DNA from: G025836975 sp048751585
GTDB taxonomy: Bacteria; Pseudomonadota; Gammaproteobacteria; Burkholderiales; Burkholderiaceae_B
NCBI RefSeq assembly: GCF_048751585.1
Contig: NZ_JAZHOB010000010.1
Coordinates: 186,001-250,000 of the forward strand
Length of the DNA stretch: 64,000 nt
Direction: 5' to 3'
Part shown: piece after piece, positions 25,578 to 33,526 of the stretch
Layout of the letters: each line of letters opens with the position of its first letter
Numbering within the stretch: the stretch's first letter is position 1
Translations under genes and position numbers: made by a program
Notes under the pieces: generated by a model
Told to the model about the DNA's origin: nothing
Database searches by the model: none
Seen by the model: only the letters and a program-made list of their open reading frames with translations

Positions 25578-27163
25578 CGTGGATTCTTCGATGCGCCCTG
25601 GCTGCGGCTTTGTGCGGCTTGCTGTCCGGCTGCGCCCTAAGTGAACGCATGCGTCAGTTGGCGGGGTCGATAGGCGATGCGCAAGCCGCCATTCACGCCG
25701 GCCGCGAACACTTTTCGCGCTCCGTGGGAAGCGTCGAGGCGCGGCGCGAGGCTCAGGACGTTGCACGTCCCTGGCTGGCAGGCCGTTCACAACCTTTGGC
25801 GCGCGAGCTGACGCTGCCGATGGCGCTTCAGGCGAATGTCAATACGACCTTGATGTTTGCGCAAGGGGAAATGGATCTTCCCGCCTTGGCTCAGCGCATT
25901 ACGGCGGCGACGAATATTCCGGTGCATGTCCGGCCCGATGCCTTGCTTGCGCTGGATCACTTCCTTCCCCGGCTGAGCGCCGCTGGGGCGGGGGCGGCGC
26001 TTGCCGCGCCGGCAACGGTAGCGCTGTCGGGAGGCCCCGAGCCGTTGGCCCGCATCCTGGACCGCATAGGCGCGCGTCTGGGTGTGGCCTGGCGTTATCA
26101 CAATGAGCGCATCGAGTTCTATCGGACCGAAACCCGCGTGTTCAATGTTCGCGCGCTGACGCTTAATGCCAATGCGGAAGCGTCGTTGGGGCTGGGCGGC
26201 CGCAGCGAGTCGGAAGGCTTCGTCAGTACGTCGCGGACCAGCCTGAACAGTCCGGAGCATGATGTGTTCGCGGTGGTGCGCGCCCGCATAGAGCCTTTCC
26301 TGTCGCGCGCCGGCGTGCTGGTGGCGGAATCGGGTGCCAGCTCCTCCATCGTTGTGACCGACACTCCCGACGTCCTGAGCCGGATTGCACAGTACCTGGA
26401 GCAGGAAAACCGCGCACTGACGCGGCGCGTCCGCCTGGTGTTCGAAGAGCTTACCGTGGCCGTGCAAGACAGCGCCGAAGCGGGCCTGGATTGGAACCTG
26501 GTATTTTCCAGCGCAAAAGTGGCGGCAGCCATGAGCATGCCGGGCTCCGGCCTGGCCGAGGCGGGCGCGCTGGGCATAGGCTTGAACGAAGGGCCGTTCA
26601 AGAGTTCCGAGGCGGTCATCAAGGCCTTGAGCCGGGTCGGCAAGGTCGTGCGCCGCAGCAGCCTGCCAGTGCTGACGCTGAATCGCAGGCCGGTTACGCA
26701 TGCGGTGCGCACAACCTTCTCCTATATCGACAAGGTTCAGACCACGGCGCTGGGTCAAAGCGCGGGCGTTGCATTGCCTTCGGTTTCGGTCAGCCAGCGC
26801 GAGGAAACGGTGGGGTCCTTGCTGACGCTGGTTCCCGATGCGCAGGACGATGGCCAGATACTGTTGTCGGTGGCTTATGACAACACGGTCGCCCAGCCGC
26901 TGAAATCCGTCATGTTTGGAAGCAAGGACAACCCCTTGCAACTGCAGCAGATCACCATAGACGGCAATGGGACGGTGCAGCAGGTGGTACTGCAGCCGGG
27001 CCAGCCTCTGATCATTTCCGGCTTCGATCGCACGCATGAAGAAACCGAAGGCCGACGCCTGAACCCGGGTATTCCGCTGGCGCTGGGCGGCAGCGACCGC
27101 GCTTCCAGCCAGCAATTGACCACGGTCATGGTGGTCACGGCTCAGCTCGAAGAAGGGTTCTAG
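25574..27163 (+). CDS. pilN: Type IVb pilus secretin lipoprotein PilN
   Basis: A 529-residue outer-membrane secretin of the PilN/BfpB type that forms the pore for a type IVb pilus. Lipoprotein signal LLSGC puts the acylated cysteine at residue 20. The N-terminal domains (about 60-250) are followed by the secretin domain in the C-terminal half (VTHAVRTTFSYIDKVQ, then SVSQREETVGSLLTLVPDAQDDGQILLSV). The ATG at 25574 overlaps the upstream stop by 4 bp; the reading frame is open further upstream but that overlaps pilL. The partner lipoprotein PilL is immediately upstream, PilO downstream. Confidence 0.9.
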   Translation: MTWILRCALAAALCGLLSGCALSERMRQLAGSIGDAQAAIHAGREHFSRSVGSVEARREAQDVARPWLAGRSQPLARELTLPMALQANVNTTLMFAQGEMDLPALAQRITAATNIPVHVRPDALLALDHFLPRLSAAGAGAALAAPATVALSGGPEPLARILDRIGARLGVAWRYHNERIEFYRTETRVFNVRALTLNANAEASLGLGGRSESEGFVSTSRTSLNSPEHDVFAVVRARIEPFLSRAGVLVAESGASSSIVVTDTPDVLSRIAQYLEQENRALTRRVRLVFEELTVAVQDSAEAGLDWNLVFSSAKVAAAMSMPGSGLAEAGALGIGLNEGPFKSSEAVIKALSRVGKVVRRSSLPVLTLNRRPVTHAVRTTFSYIDKVQTTALGQSAGVALPSVSVSQREETVGSLLTLVPDAQDDGQILLSVAYDNTVAQPLKSVMFGSKDNPLQLQQITIDGNGTVQQVVLQPGQPLIISGFDRTHEETEGRRLNPGIPLALGGSDRASSQQLTTVMVVTAQLEEGF

Positions 27164-27171
27164 GAGCTGCT

Positions 27172-28479
27172 ATGACGGAACCTTTCATACTTTCCTTCCA
27201 TTCCGCGACGCTGGTGTTCGGCCTGGATTGGTTTCCCCTGATCGGCGCCCGGGCGGAACGCCTGGGCATGCGCATTGCCAAGCGCCACCGGTCCACGCAT
27301 TGTGTCCTGGCCGGCGAGGGGGCCGGGTCGGTCGGTTTACTGGCCCTGAAATCCGGGCGGCCGCAGAAAAAGAATCTGTATTCGGCCGCGCAGAATGTGG
27401 CCGTGCTTTTTGCCACGGGCACCATCGTATTGTTGATGGAGCTGGACGGCGCCGGATACTGGCTGGTGGCCATACACGAAGGGGCCGTGGTGGCGCGCAC
27501 CGACCGTTTCTATCCCTCTCGCGAAGCGGCGGACGACGTGCTGGCCGAATTGCGCCTGGCCTACCCGCAATTGCTTGTCCTGGGTACGCCCCACGCGCCC
27601 GGCATCCCGACCATGGCAGCTATCGAGGCTGCCTGCTCCGCGTCTACGCAACTGCGCCGGATCTCCGGCTGGAGGCCTTTTCTTCCATGGCCGGTGCAGT
27701 GCTTTGTTCTTGTTCTTGTGCTCGCGTTGCTGTTGCCCGCCGCATGGCGGGTTCTGCTTCCGGATCGCGCCGAGGCAGGCGCTCATCTGAGGAAGGATCC
27801 CACGCAGGCCTGGCGGGACGCTATAGCCCATTCCGCTCAGGGGCGCTACGTTCATGGCGCGCGCGGCTCGCGCATGCTGCTCGAAACTTTCTACGCCTTG
27901 CCGGTCAATATACGCGGATGGCGGTTGCGCCAGGCAGAGTGTGTGCCGCAAGCGGTTCAGTGGCAATGCCAGGCCCGCTACGAAAGGCAGGAACCGGACG
28001 CGAGCAATAGAAGCTTCCTGGAAAAAATCCGGCCCGAATGGAAGGTCGAATTCACCTCCCTTGATCATGCCTCGGCGATCTGGAGGACCGCTTCGGGCGG
28101 TGTGCCGCTGGCCCACCAGCGCCTGGCGGACAGCAAGGCGAACGAGCGTCACTTCTTCAGCGCCTTGCAAGGGTTGCGGGCCGGCTTTGCGGATGTGCAA
28201 GTCGGTAAAACACGTCCCCTGCCGATACCGGTGCCGATGGACGAGCAGGGCAGGCCGATCCCGCGCCCCGCGCAGTTGCTCGCGTATTCCTCCCGATCCG
28301 TGCAGCTAAGCGGCCCATTGCGATCGGCTGGCCTGCTGTTGCCCCATATGTCCTTCATCGCCTGGAACAAGGCCGCGCTGACCTTGCGTGACATCAATGC
28401 GCCCAGCGCCAGAGACAGCGGCCTGACCCTGACACTACAAGGAGTCCTATATGAAAACGAAAGCCCCGCCACGTCTTGA
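27172..28479 (+). CDS. pilO: Type IVb pilus inner-membrane protein PilO
   Basis: A 435-residue PilO2-like protein: an N-terminal cytoplasmic domain (about 1-165), one membrane helix (about 172-194), and a large periplasmic domain. This is the layout of R64 PilO, distinct from the small PilO of type IVa pili. It likely links the cytoplasmic ATPase to the secretin across the envelope. It begins 8 bp after pilN, and its last 29 bp overlap the start of pilP. Confidence 0.85.
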   Translation: MTEPFILSFHSATLVFGLDWFPLIGARAERLGMRIAKRHRSTHCVLAGEGAGSVGLLALKSGRPQKKNLYSAAQNVAVLFATGTIVLLMELDGAGYWLVAIHEGAVVARTDRFYPSREAADDVLAELRLAYPQLLVLGTPHAPGIPTMAAIEAACSASTQLRRISGWRPFLPWPVQCFVLVLVLALLLPAAWRVLLPDRAEAGAHLRKDPTQAWRDAIAHSAQGRYVHGARGSRMLLETFYALPVNIRGWRLRQAECVPQAVQWQCQARYERQEPDASNRSFLEKIRPEWKVEFTSLDHASAIWRTASGGVPLAHQRLADSKANERHFFSALQGLRAGFADVQVGKTRPLPIPVPMDEQGRPIPRPAQLLAYSSRSVQLSGPLRSAGLLLPHMSFIAWNKAALTLRDINAPSARDSGLTLTLQGVLYENESPATS

Positions 28480-28918
28480 GTCCGCCATTCTGGCGGGCGC
28501 CCTGTGGCTGGCGCCGTGCATGGCTCATGGCCTAGCGGCGGCCGAGAGCGACTCCTTGCAGATGTCGGTGCGCGAACTGATGCGCCTGGATGCGGATTTG
28601 GCTCTGAAGCACCTGAAGAACCGCATCCGCAAAGAGAACCTGGGAAAGGAAGCCGTCGAGGCCGGCGCGGGGCTGGCAAATAGCGGTGCGCCGAGGCTGG
28701 TGGCGATATACGGCGTAGGCCCGAACCTGCTTGCCGAAGTCATGATAGGCCTGCGGCCCTATATTTATCTGCGCGGCAAGGCGCTGGCGGTTGGCGCAAA
28801 AGCGGGACCGTCCGAGTACCTGCTGCGCGGTATTTCCGGGACCTGCGTACACCTGGAACGCCAGCAGGAAGCTCATACCTTGTGCCTGCATCCTGGCTTA
28901 TGGACGGCAAGGCAATGA
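28451..28918 (+). CDS. pilP: Type IVb pilus biogenesis protein PilP
   Basis: A 155-residue secreted or periplasmic protein with a Sec-type N-terminus (MKTKAPPRLESAILAGALWLAP, about 30 residues) and a C-terminal domain containing PRLVAIYGVGPNLLAEVMI, typical of the R64-type PilP family. A C-terminal cysteine pair (GTCVHLE and TLCLHPG) may form a disulfide. It overlaps pilO at its start and pilQ at its stop (ATGA). Confidence 0.85.
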   Translation: MKTKAPPRLESAILAGALWLAPCMAHGLAAAESDSLQMSVRELMRLDADLALKHLKNRIRKENLGKEAVEAGAGLANSGAPRLVAIYGVGPNLLAEVMIGLRPYIYLRGKALAVGAKAGPSEYLLRGISGTCVHLERQQEAHTLCLHPGLWTARQ

Positions 28919-30627
28919 GGCCATTCTTGTCCTGGCGGCGATCGCCGCTACGGCTGCATGCGCGGGAGCCTCACCCGCGTTTCGACGCCGCCGCCGCGGT
29001 CGTCATTTCGCATGCCGATCAACTGGCAGGAATGGTGCCTGGCTTCTCCTGTTCATTGAGCGCACAGTTCGATGCCGAAGGCCTGGCGGGACGCCTGAGT
29101 CCGGTCCTGCTTGAAGACCAGACGGTGGCGCTGTTTGCCCTGGCCGAGCATGTGGGCGGCGATCAGGCCGACGAACTGGCCCGCCGCATTGTGCAGCAAG
29201 GCTACCGGCTGGCCGACCCCGCCCGCTATGTGTTGGCGGCGCCTTTGCTGCTGGCCATCGCTCGCGGCCAGATCACCGCGCAATCTCTGGCCAGCGCGCC
29301 TGCGACCCGGCTGGCGCAATCAAAAACCGCATTAGCCGATGCTTTCCAGGATTTGCTGGAGTGGGGCGTGCGGCACGAAGCCAGCGATATCCATCTGAAT
29401 GTGCGGCTGCGTGAAGCCGAATCCGAAGTGAAATATACGATTTCGGGGCGCTACCTGACGCCCGAGCGCTTTCGCCGCATGCCTACTAGCACCCTGGTGG
29501 ACATGCTGTCGGTCGCCTGGATGGACATACGCGGCGGCAATGGGGCGGTGTTCGACCCGTCGATCGAGCAGCAAGGAGCGATGGTCCGGCAGATTGATGG
29601 AAAGACCGTCATGCTGCGCTGGTCCTCGCTTGCGGCGGACGCGGGTCCCAGCATCTGCTTGCGCCTGCTGCTGCGCGATCCCGCATCGCGCCTGCCGACG
29701 CTGGATGCCTTGGGCTATCTGCCCGATCAAATCGAGCAGATCGACCGTGCGATGCTGTCCGAAAGCGGTGCTGTCGTATTCGCCGGCGCGGTCGGATCGG
29801 GCAAATCCACCACCATCGCCGCGCTGATTGCGCGACTCCCGTCGCATCGCAAGGTCGTGACCATAGAGGATCCGGTCGAGTACCTGATTCCGGCCGCCAT
29901 CCAGAATACCGTTGTCCGCAATCTTGATATCACCGCCCATGATAGCTACGCCGCCAAGCTCAGGGCGCTCAAGCGATCCGCCATGAGCGACGTCCTGCTG
30001 GGGGAAATCCGGGATGCGGAAACCGGCAGGGCTTTCATGGACCTGGCGGGGTCCGGCATCAATGTCTACACCACGGTTCACGCGCCATCGGCCGCGTTGA
30101 TTCCGCAACGGCTTGCTTCCGACTTCATCGGCGTGTCCCGCGATTTCCTGGCAACGCCGGGCATGCTGAAGCTATTGGTGTTTCAGGCGCTGCTGCCTGT
30201 CCTTTGCGGGCAGTGCGCGCTACCCGTTGAGCATTTGCTTGATGCGAAGCTGCGCCTGGATAGCACAGACCATCGCACAGGCGATCAATGGAGCGGATGG
30301 CTGGAATCCCTGCGGCAGCTGTACCCCGGCGGCGCCGAAAAGTGGCGCATACGCAATCCGCAAGGCTGTCCAGCCTGCATGAAGGCGGGCTTGCCCCAGA
30401 TGAATGGATATGCGGGGCGCACGGTGGTCGCCGAAATCATCGAACCCGGGATCGCGCACGAAGCCACTTGCTCGGCTCAGGATTGCGCCATGCGCAAGGC
30501 CGGGGATGGTGCGATCGATCCGCGCGATGTCGAAGCGCGCTTCCAGGCGTTTGAAACACTGCGCTTGCAGCGCCATGCCCATGCCGGGCGAGGCGGCCAG
30601 AATCCCAGGCTGCGGGTGGTGCCATGA
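28915..30627 (+). CDS. pilQ: Type IVb pilus assembly ATPase PilQ
   Basis: A 570-residue GspE/PilB-superfamily traffic ATPase that powers pilus assembly. Walker A is GAVGSGKST (residues 291-299), the Asp-box region lies around TIEDPVEYL, atypical Walker B is DVLLGEIRD (359-367) and the His box is TTVHA (386-390). Two CxxC pairs in the C-terminal third (LCGQC and CPACMKAG) suggest the zinc element seen in GspE-like proteins. It starts at the ATG of 28915 overlapping pilP's stop and is coupled to pilR by another ATGA overlap. Confidence 0.92.
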   Translation: MRPFLSWRRSPLRLHAREPHPRFDAAAAVVISHADQLAGMVPGFSCSLSAQFDAEGLAGRLSPVLLEDQTVALFALAEHVGGDQADELARRIVQQGYRLADPARYVLAAPLLLAIARGQITAQSLASAPATRLAQSKTALADAFQDLLEWGVRHEASDIHLNVRLREAESEVKYTISGRYLTPERFRRMPTSTLVDMLSVAWMDIRGGNGAVFDPSIEQQGAMVRQIDGKTVMLRWSSLAADAGPSICLRLLLRDPASRLPTLDALGYLPDQIEQIDRAMLSESGAVVFAGAVGSGKSTTIAALIARLPSHRKVVTIEDPVEYLIPAAIQNTVVRNLDITAHDSYAAKLRALKRSAMSDVLLGEIRDAETGRAFMDLAGSGINVYTTVHAPSAALIPQRLASDFIGVSRDFLATPGMLKLLVFQALLPVLCGQCALPVEHLLDAKLRLDSTDHRTGDQWSGWLESLRQLYPGGAEKWRIRNPQGCPACMKAGLPQMNGYAGRTVVAEIIEPGIAHEATCSAQDCAMRKAGDGAIDPRDVEARFQAFETLRLQRHAHAGRGGQNPRLRVVP

Positions 30628-31757
30628 TGTTCCTGCTGCGCCATTTTTCCGGCGGACGGCCGCTGAGATCCTTGCTGGCCATGTCCGACGGCTGGCGTTT
30701 CAGGGCGGCGCGCGCCGACTATTACGATTATCTTTCCGTTCTGTTGCAAGGCATGCAGGGCGGCAGGACGCTGAAAGAGATTTTTGAATCCGACGCGCGC
30801 CGCTATGGTAGCGGGTCCGTGCGCGGGCGCCTGTCGCAGCGCTGGCTGCACGCCTATCAGGCGGCGGGCGGTGATCTGTATGCCGCCTGGGCAGGCAGTT
30901 TTCCCCAGACCGAGCTCAGTCTGATACGGGCCGCCCAGGCGCTGGGCAATGCGGCGCTGGTCAGGACGCTGGGAGAATTGTCCGCTGTATTGCACCTGTT
31001 GCGGCAGACACGAAGCATTCTGGGATCCACCTTATGGGCCGCCGCTTTGGCCGTGGCGGCGGTCTTTGCCATGCTGCTGGCTGTTCCGGGGTTCACGGTA
31101 CCCCGCTTGCTACATACCTTTTCTTCGGTTCCCGTGGAATACCATGGCCGCCTTACCTCCAGCCTGCTGCGCTGGTCGGAGCTCATTCAAGCGCATTGGG
31201 TATTTGTCGCCGTGCTGGCGGCGGGAAGCGGCGGGCTAATGCTGTGGTCCTTGTCCAATGCGTCCGGGCGGTTCAGGCGGAGGCTGGATCGCTACTCGGT
31301 GTGGCGCATCTATCGCTATGTACAGGCCTTGCGCCTGTTAAGCCTGCTGTCCATATTGCTGGGCCGCGGCGAAGCCGGCGCGGTCCAGCTGAAGACGGCG
31401 CTTTTCCTGTTGAAGGGCGGCGCCTCGGTCTGGCAGGAGGCGCAGGTCGACGGCATGCTGGCCCGCATCGATACTGGCATGGCGGGAGCCGAAACGTTCA
31501 ACACGGGTTTGCTCGATCGCGAGCAGTTCTGGTTCTTGAGCGACATGATCATGGCGCGCGGCCTGCACGCCGGCCTGGCGCTCGCGGCCGACCGCTTGCG
31601 GGTTCATGTGCTGCAAGCGGTGGCGCGGCAGGCCCTGGTCTTGCGCTGGTGCCTGCTGCTGGCAAGCCTGCTCTGTCTTCTGGGCCTGAGCGCGTGGCAT
31701 TACGCCGTCATCGACGAACTGCGCCGCTCGTTAATGCTTTTTCACGCAAGCCAATAA
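30624..31757 (+). CDS. pilR: Type IVb pilus platform protein PilR (GspF family)
   Basis: A 377-residue polytopic inner-membrane protein of the GspF/PilC family, the assembly platform on which PilQ acts. Hydrophobic segments occur near 135-155, 190-210 and 340-362, with cytoplasmic helical domains between. It overlaps pilQ by 4 bp and is followed by the pilin gene pilS after 28 bp. Confidence 0.88.
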   Translation: MMFLLRHFSGGRPLRSLLAMSDGWRFRAARADYYDYLSVLLQGMQGGRTLKEIFESDARRYGSGSVRGRLSQRWLHAYQAAGGDLYAAWAGSFPQTELSLIRAAQALGNAALVRTLGELSAVLHLLRQTRSILGSTLWAAALAVAAVFAMLLAVPGFTVPRLLHTFSSVPVEYHGRLTSSLLRWSELIQAHWVFVAVLAAGSGGLMLWSLSNASGRFRRRLDRYSVWRIYRYVQALRLLSLLSILLGRGEAGAVQLKTALFLLKGGASVWQEAQVDGMLARIDTGMAGAETFNTGLLDREQFWFLSDMIMARGLHAGLALAADRLRVHVLQAVARQALVLRWCLLLASLLCLLGLSAWHYAVIDELRRSLMLFHASQ

Positions 31758-31785
31758 GGGCCGGCGTATTTCTCAAGGAGCTGAC

Positions 31786-32349
31786 ATGCCGACAGGTATC
31801 AACCACGCGCAGAAGGGGTTTTCGCTTATCGAGGTGTCCATCGTCACCGCGATCGTATTGCTGCTGGCCATTATCGGCGTCCCAGCCATAGGCGGCTACG
31901 TGGTCGAGAACAAGGTGCCCAAGGTGGGCGAAGAGCTGGCGCGCTTCATTTTGCAGACCAAGATCAATGCGCCCAATGGATCGGGGACGCCTTATGCCGG
32001 CATCCATACCTCCAACTTCGCCAACCTGGTGCGCGACTCCAGCGTATTTTCGGTGTCGGGCACCGAGTCATCCGTGAAGGTGTTGCACGGACTGGGAACC
32101 GATGGGCAGGTCAGCGTGGCCGAAGAGAACGCGGGATCGGCATTTTCCATTACCTTGTCCAAGGTTCACGATGCGGCATGCCCCTCGATCGCCTCCGTCA
32201 TGCAGCGGGTGTCCGAGACCATTACAGTTGCGGCCGAAGGCCAGACGGCGGCGACCGTCAAGGACGGCAGCATCCATTACAGCGCGCTGGCGGCGGAATC
32301 CAGATGCGCCAAGGGCAATGTGAATACCTTCGTTTTTACCGCAAGCTGA
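31786..32349 (+). CDS. pilS: Type IVb major prepilin PilS
   Basis: A 187-residue prepilin. An 11-residue leader ends in QKG before FSLIEVSIVTAIVLLLA; the Glu at +5 of the predicted mature pilin is present, and the N-terminal helix is strongly hydrophobic. Two cysteines (AACPSI and SRCAKG) in the C-terminal half fit the type IV pilin disulfide loop. An AAGGAG ribosome binding site precedes the ATG. No prepilin peptidase gene (pilU) is in this cluster, so processing must rely on an enzyme elsewhere. Confidence 0.92.
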   Translation: MPTGINHAQKGFSLIEVSIVTAIVLLLAIIGVPAIGGYVVENKVPKVGEELARFILQTKINAPNGSGTPYAGIHTSNFANLVRDSSVFSVSGTESSVKVLHGLGTDGQVSVAEENAGSAFSITLSKVHDAACPSIASVMQRVSETITVAAEGQTAATVKDGSIHYSALAAESRCAKGNVNTFVFTAS

Positions 32350-32355
32350 CGGTTC

Positions 32356-33384
32356 ATGGGTACGCACGCGCAACAGGGCTTTGCCCTGCTCGAACTTATC
32401 GTCGCCGCGTTGCTGACGACCTTGGTGGCGGTATGGGGGGCCAATACGCTGGTCAACGCAATGAACGACGCCAGAGCACAGGATGGCGCGGTCTGGATGC
32501 TGTCCCTAAGAAATTCGGCGCAAGGCTATCTGGAGCGCTATGCAAACCTTTTGGCCCATGCCGAGCATCCGCAAGCCCTGGGCAGCCAGAGCTATGCCGA
32601 TTGGGCCGCGCCCAGCCTGGCGGAACTCAAGGCCGACGCGCTGCTCTCGCCCGGCTTTCCCGAGCGGGCCGCGATGGGTGGCGCCACGCTGCGCATTGTG
32701 CGTGACGGCCTTTGCCCTGGCCCGGACTGCCGCATCCAGGCCTTGGTGCACAGCAATGCTCCGTTCGTTTATGGGGGCACGGACCGGATCGATGCGCAAA
32801 GCGTGGCGCGCTTCCTGATGGCCGCCCGGGGCATGGGCGGATGGGTAATGCCCGCGCAGCCCCTGCTTGTGCGCGGACCGGCATTTGCGTTCCCCAACCC
32901 TCCCTGGCCGGGTCCCGCGCTGCCACCCGGGACCGTGGCCATGGCGGTTACCAGCGAACAACTGGACAACGCGCATTTTCTTCGTGTAGGCGATGTGCGC
33001 GATCCGGATTTCCAGGGACCGGCCAGCATCCGGGGCGATCTCGTCGCCCGCTCTGACCTGCTCATAGGGCGCTACTTGCACCTTGAAACGCAAGAAGAGC
33101 GGTTTGCGCCCTGCGGGCGGGACGGCGCGGTGGCGCGGGAGGCCGATCAGGGCGGTTTGCTGATCTGTCGCGAAGGAAACTGGCGCACAGCCAGCCGGGG
33201 CGGCGCCGGCGGCTTTTCCACCAACCATCTGCGGGGCTGCTACAACAGCAAGGGCACTTCCACCGCCAACCCCATCACAGGCGCCTGCTCCTGCCCCGTG
33301 GGCGCGGCCATGGTGCAGATATCGGACAGCGGGCCGCAAGAATTTCCCGAAGGGCGCACGGTGGGCTATCTATGCCTGGATTAA
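32356..33384 (+). CDS. pilV: PilV-like minor pilin / tip adhesin, single fixed C-terminus
   Basis: A 342-residue prepilin-like protein with a short leader ending QQG before FALLELIVAALLTTLVAVW, followed by a large domain like that of R64 PilV, the pilus-tip protein. The C-terminus (GCYNSKGTSTANPITGACSC, then PVGAAMVQ) is of the type found in the exchangeable tails of shufflon PilV proteins. Here there is one tail only: I see no shufflon repeats or recombinase (rci) before alaS. It is the last gene of the pil operon, 6 bp after pilS. Confidence 0.87.
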   Translation: MGTHAQQGFALLELIVAALLTTLVAVWGANTLVNAMNDARAQDGAVWMLSLRNSAQGYLERYANLLAHAEHPQALGSQSYADWAAPSLAELKADALLSPGFPERAAMGGATLRIVRDGLCPGPDCRIQALVHSNAPFVYGGTDRIDAQSVARFLMAARGMGGWVMPAQPLLVRGPAFAFPNPPWPGPALPPGTVAMAVTSEQLDNAHFLRVGDVRDPDFQGPASIRGDLVARSDLLIGRYLHLETQEERFAPCGRDGAVAREADQGGLLICREGNWRTASRGGAGGFSTNHLRGCYNSKGTSTANPITGACSCPVGAAMVQISDSGPQEFPEGRTVGYLCLD

Positions 33385-33461
33385 GGTGCAGGCGCCCGGG
33401 CGGGCTTCTGTGCCGGCATGCAACAGCCCGGCACGGGACGGGGGGAGGGCGGCGGCGCAGC

Positions 33462-33492
33462 TTGGCGCTTTCATCAAAACTCCCTCTATAAT
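33462..33492 (+). promoter_or_regulatory. Candidate alaS promoter
   Basis: A perfect -10 TATAAT at 33487-33492 with a plausible -35 TTGGCG at 33462-33467 (spacing 19), 34 bp upstream of the alaS ATG. Confidence 0.6.
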
Positions 33493-33526
33493 CATTGGTT
33501 ACCCAATAAATTAGTGTTTTTCTGCA

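Noticed and set aside
33385..33526. Possible shufflon or recombinase remnant after pilV
   Set aside because: No repeats, no open frame, and an alaS promoter occupies the gap.
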